64,000 bases of DNA from Pezizomycotina sp. ARF18 (GCA_002224055.1 AZLU01000009.1:117115-181114); one strand, 5' to 3'. Counted from the first letter of the stretch, positions 32,698 through 45,635 are shown. A program made the numbers and translations. The notes: a model not told the origin generated them from the letters alone.

Positions 32698-33581
32698 GAT
32701 GTGCTTGGGAGAGACCATTTTCTTCTACTACTGGTTTACTTCTTTCCTTGCTTACTTGCTTTTCTTTACGTGTTTTGTGTTGTATACTGTAGTTTATTTC
32801 TCCTCTTTCCCTCCTTTTTTTTTCCTTCTCTTCACCCATCTTCCCTAAATCATGCGGAGTTGCTTCGAAGTTTTTGTACCTTATGGATTACTGTTCGGGT
32901 AGAACTTAAATGATTACTGAGAAGTTTGCTGTTTGAAACAAATTGCCTAACTTTTCTTGCTATTTTATATAGGAAATCATACGGCAAACTACTCCAAAAC
33001 GACATTCATCTTACCGTTAAACACCATGAACTTGTATGGACCTTGCTAGCTTATTAGCAGGCCGGGAGGCTTATTAAATCTACAGACCTCGAGATAATGC
33101 TTATATAGCTGAGAAGGAAGAATCATCTCAGCTAAAGATATTAAGTTCTTAGCTGGAGATATCAAGAGATGACGACGACAAGGCGCTGCGCCCTATTAAG
33201 ACAGATTGTACGTATTTTAGTGAGCTTACAGCATCGTCAGTTTATTATATATAGCATCATGTATTTCCTCAGTGAGGAAGATTAGCTCAGTATCAAATTC
33301 ACAGATCACATCCCATCCTATATTATTAGATATTATAGCTCTGCGCCAGCAGACCTATACCAGGATCTTTTCATTACCAAACTGCATTAAGCTGCGCTCT
33401 TTTTAATTATATTTATGAGCGATATCTAGACATATTATCCGCAAAAATGCTCCTTCTTCTGCTAATGCAAAGGCACACACACCTGTCTCGAACAATCGAA
33501 TTACCGTACTCCTAGAAGTCAACACAGCCTGCTGCCAAACGATATTTCCGATTTAATACATGACGAAAGGTATCCCCGCCA
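32698..33581. other. Intergenic, T-rich 3' flank then AT-rich DNA
   Basis: Pyrimidine-rich DNA at 32720-32840 is the probable 3' UTR of the preceding gene. The rest is AT-rich with no coding signal. Confidence 0.45.
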
Positions 33582-33997
33582 ATGGACTGTCCTAATATTA
33601 TCTACCAAATTGTTAAAATAATCTCTGAAGACGACGAAGACAAATACGAATCTCGACCTATACGCCAGGCTACGCTCCGTAATTTGTCGCTGCTGAGCTC
33701 CACACGGAGAGGTTTCGCGCATGCGGAATTATTCAAAGCAAAAATTATTCTTCACGACGAGATTATCGAACGGGGCGCTTGACTCTTAGCTACTTCGACG
33801 ATGAGAGCGAAGATGAGAGTGATACTGAAGAGGCAACAGCCCCTAAGAAAATTAAGAGAATTCGACATCGGAGGAAAACAGGACAAGGAAAAATAAACCC
33901 TCTGGAGGCAAGGAAAGAAAGAAAGCGGATCATGGAGGAAGAAAAGTACCAATTCGAAAAATTAAAACTGACTCCGTCTCACGATCATCTTTCGTAA
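33582..33997 (+). pseudogene. F-box-like protein, family copy 3 (truncated)
   Basis: MDCPNIIYQIVKIISEDDED begins the family F-box, followed by LRNLSLLSSTRRGFAHAELF. The frame stops at 33781. An overlapping frame continues with an acidic then basic segment (DDESEDESDTEEATAPKKIK) resembling the acidic linker of the 35045 copy, and stops at 33997. The PHIAxCIRK block and the LRR region are missing, so this is a truncated paralogue about 1.5 kb upstream of the fullest copy. Confidence 0.5.
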
Positions 33998-35044
33998 CTA
34001 ACACCCGAGTTTTTTCAGTACTCCACAGGTATCGATCAATTCGAACACCAAGTCTTCGTGACAAAGGCGGATATTGTTTCGAGTCGTTACTACTAGGCCT
34101 TACATCGTAAAATATAGTTCGCTATTATCCTAGCTCTGTTAGTTTTCTAGCCCAGCATAATAGTTAGCTTGGGATCTCGATGAGCCAGAGACCTGGAAGA
34201 CCTTCGCAATCATATTGTAAAGGAGACAACGAGGAAATCTCCGGAGCTTGGTAGAATAAAACAAGTTTGTTACTTACCCCGACTATTACGCCATGATTCT
34301 CTAGTCCGAGTCATTTATCTTTTCGATAATATATTTTTTCTCGTGTCAGAGCACCGTGCATATAAGGGAACTCGTTCCCCCATTGGACATCAACCACATC
34401 GAACATACATCAATCTACACATCGAACTCTCACATCTTCCCAGTGTTCTAACATCTCGTAATCTTTGTTTCCATTTAATGGCTATAAGAAGTGGTGATAA
34501 CTCGATTATTTTTACTTATTTTATCTTTCACTATGCCTTTTCTTTATCGCTCATGGTTATTGCGATCGCCATATTTTGTCCGTCATCGCAAGGCTATCGC
34601 AAACTAGCAGTAATAATTACTGTAGTTCTCATAACTCTGCCTCCTTTGCATTTTTAATGGCGATATCATCTACTAATTGGAACATCACCAGCTACCTCCT
34701 ACCACCGATACACGAAAACTAATCAGTGCTATCAGTCTATTAGTGATGGTCCTTAATCCGGAAGTTTCAACGTCACATTGCGTCAACAATCATCGCCAAG
34801 ACTTCCTACACCACCGTCAAACCTACACTGATATCTCATCATCAAGGTACATTGAAAATGTATCAGAGTGCAGCAACATCAAGATGAAACTAGATCGAGA
34901 TGCCTCTTTTCTTTCATATATACAATTCTCGAAAACCTTTTGTTGCCATTTAGCTTTCCGCATAGATCTTACTTCTTCCACCAACACAAAAGCTCGAACA
35001 AATTCAAATCCTCACCCCTAGAATTCAACATAATCGGCCGCCCA
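33998..35044. other. Intergenic, no clear gene
   Basis: AT-rich. A hydrophobic 104-codon frame at 34343 and a 114-codon frame at 34677 lack family signatures and lie in the presumed promoter and leader of the F-box gene at 35045. Confidence 0.4.
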
Positions 35045-36326
35045 ATGGACTGTCCTGACATCATCTACCAGATTGTTAAAATATTCCGTAAACGACGAGA
35101 TTACGCTACCATCCGTAATGTGTCGTACCTAAATCCTACATGGAGAGCGTTTGCACAGGCCAACCTGTTCGCCACTGTGAACTTATATCCGCCCAAGATA
35201 TCGCTACAGAGGTTCATCGACCAGGTAGACATCTTAAGCCGTCCCCACATTGCAGGTTGCATCCGGAAAATATTTCTTTGCGCTAAGCCCATCGAGCCGT
35301 ACTCGGAAGCGGAATCCGATTACGATGACAGCGAAGGCGATAGCGAGGGATCCGGAACGGACCAAACAGACGATGAGGAGGACGATCAGGAGAACCCCGA
35401 TGGTGTCTGGGTAGCGGATTTAAACTCCGCGAATTACAACGCAAAACCGCCCAGTTTACCATAGGTATAATGAAAATAATGGAGGGCTGCAGCAACCGCC
35501 TTGAGTATCTCTCTGTTGATAGAAGTGGGACGACCAGCCCGCTGTGGCGCGAGATGGATTCGGCCCTTTTTTCCGCTGTTACTGGGCTATTGTCGATATA
35601 CGACCTACCATCCCTAAGGGAAGTTGTGTTGGAGTCGAACCACGCGGAGGTATTGCACATCTTTATAGAGCCGTTCTTTTCGGAGCATTACCCTAAGCTA
35701 CGGAGAAATCTCGACCGCGTAGAGACTTTTGTCTTGAACGTCAAAGATGACGCGGATGTGTGCGGTGGTAGCGCTATCAACTTCAGCGCGAGTTTAGGAA
35801 AGCAGGTTATGGAGTTCATAGCCCGCCCGGCCATAAAGGGTATTACGCTCGATATCGGCATAAGCTCAAGTGTTCAGCCTAGAATTTCACTATCCGTCCA
35901 CCCGCTAGCATCCTGCTCAAACTTGACGGAGTTGAGGCTCGGCACATGGCGGGAAATGGAGCTCCAAGACAGTTTGACGTGGGTGCTCCAACAAACACGG
36001 TCGTTAGAGCGGCTGACGCTACGTAACCTATTCATCAACAGGGACACAGAGACTTGGAGAGTATCTTCACGGCCTGTTTGGAGCTTGATCTAAAATGTCT
36101 CGAGTTTACTTGCCTCAAGTACACGGATCATTTAAAAAGCTTCGAAAATCCCGAAGACGCCATCATGTATGAAGTTTCAGTTGTTAGTGCGCAGTCGGCG
36201 GTGTATCCTGCAAACCCGTTAACCGCCGGCGCGAGTACCGTGAGCGGTATTCGCACTAGTGTCTGCGTACTAGTATATCTGGTTCGTCAGAGCACAGGAA
36301 ACGTTTCGCGTCGGGTGACAGGGTAG
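35045..36326 (+). CDS. F-box/LRR-like protein, fullest family copy (frameshifted)
   Basis: MDCPDIIYQIVKIFRKRRDY opens the F-box. VSYLNPTWRAFAQANLF completes it, and RFIDQVDILSRPHIAGCIRK forms the conserved following block. An acidic Asp/Glu/Ser linker (residues ~85-125) precedes a break at ~35455. The next frame then reads TIGIMKIMEGCSNRLEYLSV, and later LPSLREVVLESNH, FIARPAIKGITLDIG, LASCSNLTELRLGTWREMEL and LERLTLRNLFINRDTE: LRR-type repeats. A second break near 36055 continues with LESIFTACLELDLKCLEF to the stop at 36326. The total is about 425 residues. The protein is likely an SCF substrate adaptor (family knowledge), with LRRs as the probable substrate-binding part. The two breaks look like single-base losses. 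Confidence 0.65.
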
Positions 36327-36380
36327 TATCGACTTTGGGCGATCCACGCTAGAGGGGAGGAAGTTTGCGCTGCTTTTTTC

Positions 36381-36499
36381 TTTTTTTTTTTTTTTTTTTC
36401 AATTAAACAGGACAACTAAATAAACAAAAAGTTTCCTAGCCAAAATAATTAAAATTCAACCAAAATGCAGATCTAAAAAATCAAAGCCAAAGTAATAGC

Positions 36500-36540
<41 letters not shown>
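36381..36540. repeat. Two poly(T) tracts of 19 and 37 nt
   Basis: T19 at 36381-36399 and T37 at 36504-36540, separated by about 100 bases of A-rich DNA. Such runs may be poly(A) tails of minus-strand retroposed sequences. No element ends were found. Confidence 0.85.
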
Positions 36541-37855
36541 CCATTTCAATCAAAGCTTTCTTTTCACTCGACGAGATCAAACCTTCCACTCGTCACGCAA
36601 CGATACCTAAACGCATGAGGATAATACGACCAAAAATGAAAGACCCTCGAGAGTAGTGGCAGTACCATACACGTCGCATTATATACATTTATAAGAAATG
36701 TGATCGGATCAGTGGTTGATGTAGAAAGACTTCCTCTTGACTCATATCGATATATCCACATCGTGCATCGCCGCTAGTAAACGCCGTTGAGATACATCGA
36801 CGACGGCATGTATCCCACACTCTCATACAACCTCACTTGACTACGCGTTTGGATCCCGGAATACAAACGTTCACGTTGATAAAGTACTTGCTTTTTTGTA
36901 GTTGTGCTCTTCGTCCGAGTGCATTTATTTTGGGATACCGGATCATACCACGCCGATATTTAAATCAATCCCCTCCTTCATTTCACATAATAACGTACTA
37001 GTACTACATAAACGACAGCGCCGGAGTTTGTCGTAAAGCATGAACCTGCGCTAGCCAGGTAAATCCCGACAAAAGATACTCCCGCTAGGTTTTTTCGGTG
37101 AAATTCCATTATAGGTGTTCGCTGTTATATCATTGACATTCCCTTATGGCGTAGAATGATCTAGACAATAAGGGGTTGTAGGGATTTCGGTACCTCGCAT
37201 CGGGGGCGTAACTCAGAGCTATTTACAGGCAAAACATGAGCCATAAGATTGTCAACGGTGTTGAACAATACGGACGATACTCAATCTGAAATGTGAAAGA
37301 ATTCGTAAAACATGGATCCGGGAGATATACCTGGAACGCCGGACCCTAACGACTGGCGGAGAAACTTTCGTGCCATACCGGCAAATAGAGGAGGACTGCG
37401 AGACAAGACTTTCTTTCTTCTGGACGTAAAATTGAATTTATCTCCTACATAGGGTCACGTTCGATATCCTACGGATTCAGGAGCTCCGGATGGATCGATA
37501 GTGGCCTTTTTAGAGTTCCAAAACGGTGCTACTGCTGCCTCGAAAGAAGCGCCTAAACTATTTAGGGATTATTCTATTCAACCCCGTAGAGCAAATTTTC
37601 CGATCATGTTATCCGCGGCAGACGCGGTGGTGAGCCTCGATCTCCCCTAAAGTAACGAGACAAAACATTTTCCTTCTCACGAGATCAAAACCTTCCGCCC
37701 ACGAATCATCAAAAGCCTCCAACTTCAACACAGTGAATTCCAGCCCCATACCAGCGTAACGCCCACCTGGAAGCCGCAGGGCTTGCCATCTACACTACTG
37801 CACAATTAAAACCCCACAAATGTCTACTGATAAGAATGGAGCCCGCCAGAACGGG
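36541..37855. other. Intergenic, no gene seen
   Basis: No coding motif. A short related word (GAGATCAAA-CCTTCC) appears at about 36572 and 37682, a weak hint of diverged duplicated DNA. Confidence 0.4.
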
Positions 37856-38125
37856 TAATTTATAGTGCCTACTCCTCTTCTACTACCATATCATCCGCAA
37901 ACGTCGAGACTACCTTAGCTACATCGAAGAGACCCTGGCGTGTCACACTGCCTGAAATCTACTTTACCCGTCAGTCTCCTTTACCGTAAGCCAAAGTTCA
38001 TCTCTAAACAATATAAATGCAATCGTAGACCAGATTGATATATCTACGAGCCAGCTTCTTAGGATATCGCCATCACAGCTCATAGTATCCCCGCAAACAG
38101 CAACCAGTACCATACGTCATTAACT
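37856..38125 (+). pseudogene. Heavily decayed F-box-like relic, family copy 4
   Basis: At 37888-37930 the plus strand encodes YHIIRKRRDYLSYI, aligning with YQIVKIFRKRRDYATI of the 35045 gene. At about 38030-38060, NAIVDQIDISTS aligns with QRFIDQVDILSR. Spacing between the two blocks is similar to that in the intact gene, but stops and gaps fill the interval and no ORF remains. This is a relic of the same family. Confidence 0.4.
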
Positions 38126-40617
38126 CAATCGAGAATTGTGTTGACATGCAAAAATGTCGGAGCTTTACCCAGTATCCCAGAAGAACCGCGTCTTATAATT
38201 GCCCGAACACAATCATTCCGGTATCCACATATCCCTGTTCCCCACCAGGACAGACGTGATCAGTAAATATTATTAAAGCTGTCACTGCGTTTCCGTTGCT
38301 TTAATAGCATGAAAGTACGACAAGCTTCGGCGTACGTTTTTCACGACGAATTGCGTGCCAGAGAATGTATACGCAGATTTCGGAATTGACGTGTGAGCTT
38401 CGCGACCGCGCCGACATTGAACGATACTCGGATGTAAGGCAATGCAAACCAAGCCGATCGGGCATACCAAGCAAGGCGGTCTCTTGAAGCCTAACGGTGA
38501 GACTAAGTTACAAATACAGGAATCCAGGAGAACCATTTTCCTTCGCACGTGGGTTCATTCCGGGTTGTTCCACCATCGATACGTACGAATCAAGAATCTC
38601 CAGAAAACTCTATAGCAACGCTTGTACTAGTAGAAGCACAAGGACTCGGAAAGTATCATAGACGGGCATGAGCCATGATGCATAAGAAAAATTCTACTAA
38701 AGTCATTAATTATAGGAACGATGTACATGACGTGGTCGTCCGCGGAAGCCGCGATCTTCCACTACACCCTCAATATAAAAATGCAAGGATCATCAAGATA
38801 CTCCCGGATAACATCAATTCAAAACAGAGGGCTTCCAAAGACGATGATAACCGACCGACCGTCGCACGATACGCGCCGTACACCCCCAGATCCTTCCCCC
38901 TTCCGAGAAACTCAGGAACCAGATATTGGTCCGTACAACAGATGGTAAGGACATATTCGACGATTTCAAACCCAGTTCTCAGCCGTAGTGAAAGCTTGCA
39001 AGAATATAATCGCACATCCTGACCCTCACACTTTTTCAAACGCCGGTACCTGGGTATACACAATTATCGAAGCCAAATCCAATCACTTAGAGCCGAAACA
39101 TATGAATAAACAATCGCAGACCTGAATACAGCGCCCCGGGACGTAGCAGCATCAGTTAGCTCGTGATTTCAACAAGCTAAAGTCCTCGAAGATTATATCG
39201 CATTCGCACCGAAAGTCCAGAAATGGTTCATAGTTTACCGGACATCCAGAAGAGAAAAGCGGTACTAGCGACGCGTACAATTAGTCTCGACGTATTCAAA
39301 TAATAAACCTAGTTTCTCCTCATCCAGCTTTGACTTAATACGCTCGAAATCTCCACGGTGCTTAAGGATAGCCTTCAATTGTTATTGTTAATTGGGTTGA
39401 AGCAAAGGGATAGTATTTCCAAGCCTCGGGCATTGCTGCACATTTTATATTAGCGTGAAAGTGAAGGCCTGTCAAAAACTAGTACGACATAAGAGCAATA
39501 ATACAGCGGGTTATTCAACAAGCCGCGATAAGCTAAAACGAGGAGTATCTTTACTCCATCAATAAACTATTCCCATCCACGTAATCAACATCAGATTTAA
39601 ATTCCCGCCCCGTGAAGAGTCCACAGTTCTCGACACGAAATATACGGCATCTATGGGTAAATGCCGTCTCGTAATCCAGGCAATGGAAGCGACACCAGCT
39701 GTACGACCGAGCGATCTCTGAAGTTTAGGCGTCACTGGGATTTATAACGCCCGATCTATAAATTACAAGTCGATGATACGCGCAACGGGCCTGCAAGCAC
39801 GTTTGATAATCCTAATCCAAATCAATTGGCGTATATTAACTTGAGACGTAGTTGGTAGAATCAATAGATTTGGCAAATGGGATATTATTATCTGTTTCGT
39901 GCGTTCCATCTCATATCACTTGTAATCGTAGCGAGTACCGTCGTTCAAGAAGGGGATAACCGAAAAACGCAAAGTTTCAATTAGGAAAAAAACGATATTA
40001 GCAAACAGGAGCACATCATCCAAAGCAGCGAAGTCCAGGAGCGAAGATAGTCACCCTTGCCAGTCGCTGTATACTCATAGTCCTTTCCGAAGAATGGGAA
40101 AACGATACGTTAAAGACAATAAAACCCGCATCGATTGAAGTAAGGAGTTCGAGAACGATCTCGGCCCGCGACTGAAATCATAGCGAAATCTACAAGAACG
40201 AAACACACCGATACTGTAGGCCACGACGTCAAGCAAACAGCATATCCATACGTTGAGAGGATCCTCGGCATCAAAAACTCTAAAAACTAAATTCCAAGTA
40301 TCGTATACTCGCAACAAAACAGACAAACGTACGCCTAAACTACAACCCCGCGTCGCGTACTACACGTCCTCACACCAGTCACGGTTCGTATCTGCAATCA
40401 TCTCATCAGAAAGCATACTAGATTTTCACCAGGATATTGGAAGCAAGTTACACTCCACGGAAACAACCCAGACAATGATATGAACATGTCTATGTTGTGG
40501 CCCAGGCGTATACCGGCTATTTAAAAGAAGAAATGGGAACAAAATACTTTAGCAAATTTTAATGCCAACGACCATTTCTCCGACGAACATGACAGTCTTC
40601 CACGTCATAAAAATCCT

Positions 40618-40620
<3 letters not shown>

Positions 40621-40649
<29 letters not shown>
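40621..40649. repeat. Poly(T) tract, 29 nt
   Basis: An uninterrupted run of 29 T in the gene-free region, followed by CCCCAATCAAG. Confidence 0.9.
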
Positions 40650-41575
40650 CCCCAATCAAGCTACTGAGATCATACCGCTACGAAAGCTTCTCGGTGAGTT
40701 GTCATAATTTTCACACTAGCCAACGCTTCAAGCATATTTCCTATTGCCCAGTTACAGCGGCAATTGCATATTGAAACTACCAGGTAACGCGAGGATTCCG
40801 ACGCGATAAACACTAAAAGAAAAAAAATTCTACGGGGTCTCGTACCTAATAGAGCGCCAATGCGTGTCTCGTCTCATTTTCACGCTCGAAAACCAGAAAA
40901 GTGATACTAGGGACGCAATTGGACAGTTTCCGCTACCCTCAGCACAGATAGAGTCATAACAAACTAACCTTCGATACATGGAGCAGTAACGAAAAAAAAA
41001 AATACGTTTTCGTCCTGATATCTTTCAGAATTGTAGTTGCGAGCTTTGGGGAATTACGCGGAGACACACGATACCCTCCAATGTGTTGGAGGCCAACTGA
41101 ACTACCAGTCTGTCGCCTTCTCCCATAATAACTCGCAGAGGTCAGTAAAGCACGCCGCCATACTGCAGCACCGTAAAATTGCAACTCATGCATGTAGTAT
41201 GTGTTGAACCGAAAAACCCTTGGCTACGAAATTTGAAAAGACTACTACGGGAAGGACGCATACATAGCCCCAGGAATGCATCGAATCGAAAAGTCCACTC
41301 GTATACGACATTCATCTTTTTTTTTTTTTTTGAATGCTACCTCCGATAGATCGCATGTGCAAACCAGCTCGAAAAGGAACCACGATCCGGGTCGGGATTC
41401 GATTAGGATCTATAGTAATGTTCTTTTACACCATCCTCTTGTTATCATCGCGAGCCCGCGGAACTCAAAATTATAAAACACCACCGGCGACTACGCATAT
41501 CCGAGCCATCGATAGGCACGTATCGCGGAGGCAGAATACATAAACTACCCAAAGAAAACCAAAACAACGCGATAT

Positions 41576-41576
<1 letters not shown>

Positions 41577-41612
<36 letters not shown>
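41577..41612. repeat. Poly(A) tract, 36 nt
   Basis: An uninterrupted run of 36 A. It is in opposite orientation to the T29 tract about 1 kb upstream. Confidence 0.9.
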
Positions 41613-41613
<1 letters not shown>

Positions 41614-44094
41614 GCCCCCATTCTAACGATGTCAGTGCCGAAACATAATGAGAAATCACCATCGCGCGATTTTTGAATTCTCAGGCGGCGAGGAAAGCAT
41701 ACAAACCAACGCGACGTAGCACAGCGTATGGTAACTTTATACAGAGTTGTATAATAGAACCTTAATATACCGAGACGACAGCATTCGAGAGAATTTCTGA
41801 CCGCGATCGAGCGTGTCTCAATACTAGCAATGAGGAGGGCGTGGCCGTCTGATAATGGAACGTCTGCCGCTCGTCGAAAAGCTCGGGTAAATAATTTCAA
41901 CTTTTGACGCACTGGCAGACTAACCTTGGACGACAACTTCAATCTTGAAAGAGCAATAAACCGTGGAATTTTACTAGGTAACATAATATACCTCAAAGGT
42001 AGACGGTCGACTACGGCAATCACGGATAGCCTACCGGACTTTAAATGCAACGAGCTCGCACCTATTGCGATAACAAATTCGAAGAAGTGGCCCCGCATGT
42101 GACACATTAGCTGCTAATCATACGACATTGAGATACGTCCTTGCCAGTGAGCAACCACCCTTAAAATCGGACTTTCATCTCGTAAAGAAGTCAGTAACCT
42201 AGTACAGCAACATCCCGTCATTACATAGCTACAACTTGCGATTATGAAAACGCACTCTTCACTCATTACTCATATCCTCGAGACGGCAATTGTCAAGACA
42301 TAAACGCCAGCCTTCATGACACGACGCAGAGACTCGATATCACTAGTAACTTCCAATCCCGAGTCTTCACGTCTGACTTCCATGCGATAAGTTGGAGAGG
42401 ACGCCTCGTCCTTACGACCGGATTGAAACGTTAGAAGTCTCATGCGTGGGTGCGCCACATATGGACGAAGCTCAAACATAACTTACCCATCGCTCAGATC
42501 GAAATCCGATTTATAATTCCATCCTGGCCTAGGAAGACATTCTCTCGTTCCATAAGTTATTACATGAGAGTAACCAACATAACCAAACGACTACCAAGAG
42601 CTAGGATTCACAAAGTTGTATAACCTATTTTCAACACAGCTACAGGCGGTAGGCGATTACGCAGGACCGGATAGCGTTGAATTATCAGCAAGATCGGCCC
42701 ATGATCTTATCCTCACGGCCTCGCAGCAACATCATAAGGCGGATTACTTCTACCAAGAAACACTAGGGACATGTTTTGCTAAGCAGTCAACGCACAGCTG
42801 GCACATACGTCAAGAAACCTACTGCGAAACCTACTACGCTATATAACCGCAAGTTAAGAGAGTCCTTATCATACTCCAAAAACAAACTACAAACGACTGA
42901 CGCCAGTGCTTACTACACCCGCAGTTGACATGCGAGAGTGCTGGATCAAGCTCATAGTATCAACACATCCCAACAGTTATTTTCTAGTTTTTGTTCGCTA
43001 ATTCTATAGTGTAACCCCGAGCGCCATCGGATCACTACGCAAAACGCCTTCCCGATAGAAAGCATCAATTGACAACCCACAAGAGAAGTGATATTCCTTT
43101 TTATCATGATACAATCCAAGGAGCCATAACCTTCAGTCACATAGTTCAGGTGCAACGTGAGAATACTATAACCATATAACGCTGATTCCCGCGGAGCTAC
43201 TGTAAAATAGCAGCGCGATACAGAAAGGTTTGAGTTAATGGGCGAAGGAGCCGTTTATCAGCGATATCCTTCACGTCGAGAACACATAAGACAGACGTCT
43301 AACGAAGAGCAACCAGCCTTTGTAAAATAGCGGAGTTATATTTCGCTTTTCGGTCTCTGATTCGACCTCATTCCACGTCAACGAATTCCAAGTTCCTTAA
43401 CACCATAAATCAGGTTTCTCGGGTGAACTATTAACATCACCGATACCCACGCAAAGAGCAGACGTTGCTTGATATATAAAATATTTTAAGTTCATTTCCC
43501 ATATTAATTCGTCGTTAGTGTTTGGTTTATCAAAGAAGGTTCAATAAAAGGACCGATCTTAAAATATTTAAGTTCTGTTCCACAGTAATTCCTAATTAAA
43601 GATTTGAGCTATCAAAAATCAGGCAAGTCCTCGAACCTAGCGATACCAGTAATTGTTTATGGAGGAAAAAGAAAGAAAGAATCCCATTACTCTAGTTTTT
43701 CTTCTACTTCTATGCAAAAAAATCTATCTAAAATGACAAAGGCCTAATGATATTTAATCGGTTTAGACAGCGGCAAAGGAAAAAAGGGGAGAAGGAGTAG
43801 TTTATCCAAATGAGCGTAACTCCGTTAAGAAATCCTGTATATAAAAAAATCAAAAAACGAATGCATGCATGCCCAAAACAACAAGAAACCAAACTGCCCC
43901 GAAAGCAAAAATGATATTACAGATCATGATCTTTCTAAATAAAAACAAGTAAAGGATAAATGAAATGAAGGAGATGGTGATGATCATCAACGGCCCCTAG
44001 TGGTAGAGACATAAGTTGTAGTGGTGTTGGTGAGCAACTTAACAAATCGCTATTCAACCATCTTAGTGGTGGAACCTCCTGGCGACGTGCCTGT

Positions 44095-45635
44095 TCAATC
44101 CCTTTTAGCAGGATATCCAGTGCCGGAAGCCGGCGCCTGAGCGGAAGTAGGCGCTGGAGCTTGGGAAGGAGCAGACACGGGATATCCAGAGGAAGAAGCA
44201 CCCTGGCTACCCTGAGCAGCGCCAGTCTCGACCGGAGCATCGGTTTGCGTCGGCGCATCGTCAGTGCCAGTCGGCTCAGGCTCATCTGAGTCGTCACCGC
44301 CGTCAGGGCCCTCAGTAGGCTCGCCATCGTCATCGCCACCCTCAGGCTCAGGTCCCTCGGCCCATCAGTCCGTCCGGGCCAGCTCCCGGCGGTCCCCACG
44401 GGTGCGGCATGTCCTTGAACATCTCCTTGCAGTCGCCGATGGAATCAGGGTTGACCATGACGAAGTAGGTGCCGTCGAGCTTGGTAAGGCCCAGACGCCG
44501 AGGCCCTGCTTGTGGTGGCCGAACGGGCCGCCGTGGCCATTGCCGTGCATGCCGAAGTGGCGTGACCGTTTCCGTGACGGCCGTGGCGGCCTTGTCCCTG
44601 CTGCGCGGCGTCGGTACCAGTAGGAGCAGGTGGGGCAGCGGCGTCGGTGGCGTCGGGAGCAGGGTAGCCGGATCCCTCGGGAGGCGGCGGGAAGGGAATC
44701 CGTCGGGACCGGCGGTGCCGTTTTGGTTGCGAACATCCAGGCATCGGGGGAAACCGAGGGCATGGGGCGCTCGTGGCCCGCGATGGCGACCTTGCCATCG
44801 GTGGATTTGCAGCCGACGGCTACCTTGACGCACTTACCCTTACCCTCTCCCTTTTGGATGTTGAGCTTCTTCTTGAGTTCCCTCTTGGAGAATGGCACCT
44901 TCATGTGAGCCTTGACGTCGCCGGATGCGGAAGATTTGACGGTCCAAGCGTAGGGAGACATGACTTGGTATCCGGATGGAAGGCCAGAGGCGCCGGAAGA
45001 AGCGCCGATGTTAACATTGACCTTAGCGGCGGCGGAAGATTTGACACCGATGGTAAGGCCGTCGACCCAGGTAGCCTTCTGGCGACCTTCACCGCCGCGA
45101 CGTTGAAGGTGCTGAGGCGTCGGTGCCGAAGTTGAAGAACTTGCTGGGGTTCTTCCGGCCCAGGAGCATCCACTCGCCGTCGAGATTGTGCTGGGTGACG
45201 GCGCCGATACTCTTGCCCTCGGAGTCGTGGATTGCCTTGCCGTCGAAGACCATCCAGGTCTTGCCGTCGTGGCCGAGCTTGCCGAGGAAGGCCTGGCAGT
45301 CGCTCACGTCGGAGCCCTTGTAAGGGGCGGAGATCTGGGCGCCGACGAGGTTGTGGGCCTTGTCGCTGGTGGTAATGCTGTAGGAGTAGTCGGAGAGGGC
45401 GACCCAGTTACCGCTCTGGAGACGAAGGAGGCGGGGCAGGAAGGCTTCTTCTTGCTGACGGTCACGGTGCGGTCGGCGGTGGAGTAGAGTCGATTTTGAA
45501 CCCGTCCTCGAAGGTGGTGGTAAAGTGGAAAGGTCTCCCTTGATCGGAACGCCTGTCGAAGGCGACATTCTGCGCGTAAGCAGTGGAAGTGCAGAGGAAG
45601 ATAGCGAGCTTGATGAGGGCCTTGGTGGAGATCAT
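44095..45635 (-). CDS. Secreted protein of unknown family with acidic Pro/Thr-rich C-terminus
   Basis: The ATG at 45635-45633 gives a clear signal peptide (MISTKALIKLAIFLCTSTAY, then AQ). Mature blocks, each in a frame offset by one base from the last, are FHFTTTFEDGFKIDST, TVTVSKKKPSCPASFVSR, LQSGNWVALSDYSYSI with ISAPYKGSDVSDCQAFLGK and LDGEWMLLGRKNPSKFFNF, then ATWVDGLTIGVKSSAAAKVN, YQVMSPYAWTVKSSA and VPFSKRELKKKLNIQKGEGK. A His/Gly-rich segment (GMHGNGHGGPFGHHKQG) and DGTYFVMVNPDSIGDCKEMF follow. The C-terminus is acidic and Pro/Thr-rich with repeated SGYP/TGYP, ending AKRD at TGA 44097-44095. It totals about 510 residues with at least five breaks. The folded part looks beta-rich. I recognise no family; the protein is probably extracellular. 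Confidence 0.6.

Larger units (their letters stand above)
38126..44094. other. ~6 kb without supportable genes, with long homopolymers
   Basis: Open frames are short. The longest (41445-42107, minus) is carried through a 36-base A run and is not credible. GC is not lower than in the coding parts, and several lines show C in excess of G on the plus strand. I see no transposase, polymerase or RNA gene. It may be a degraded insertion or long intergenic DNA. Confidence 0.4.

Noticed and set aside
41445-42107. 220-codon minus-strand frame
   Set aside because: It runs through the 36-base A tract as poly-Phe and has no other support.
44264-45487. Plus-strand frames of 90-120 codons
   Set aside because: They are antisense to the secreted-protein gene, which has a signal peptide and continuous composition on the minus strand.
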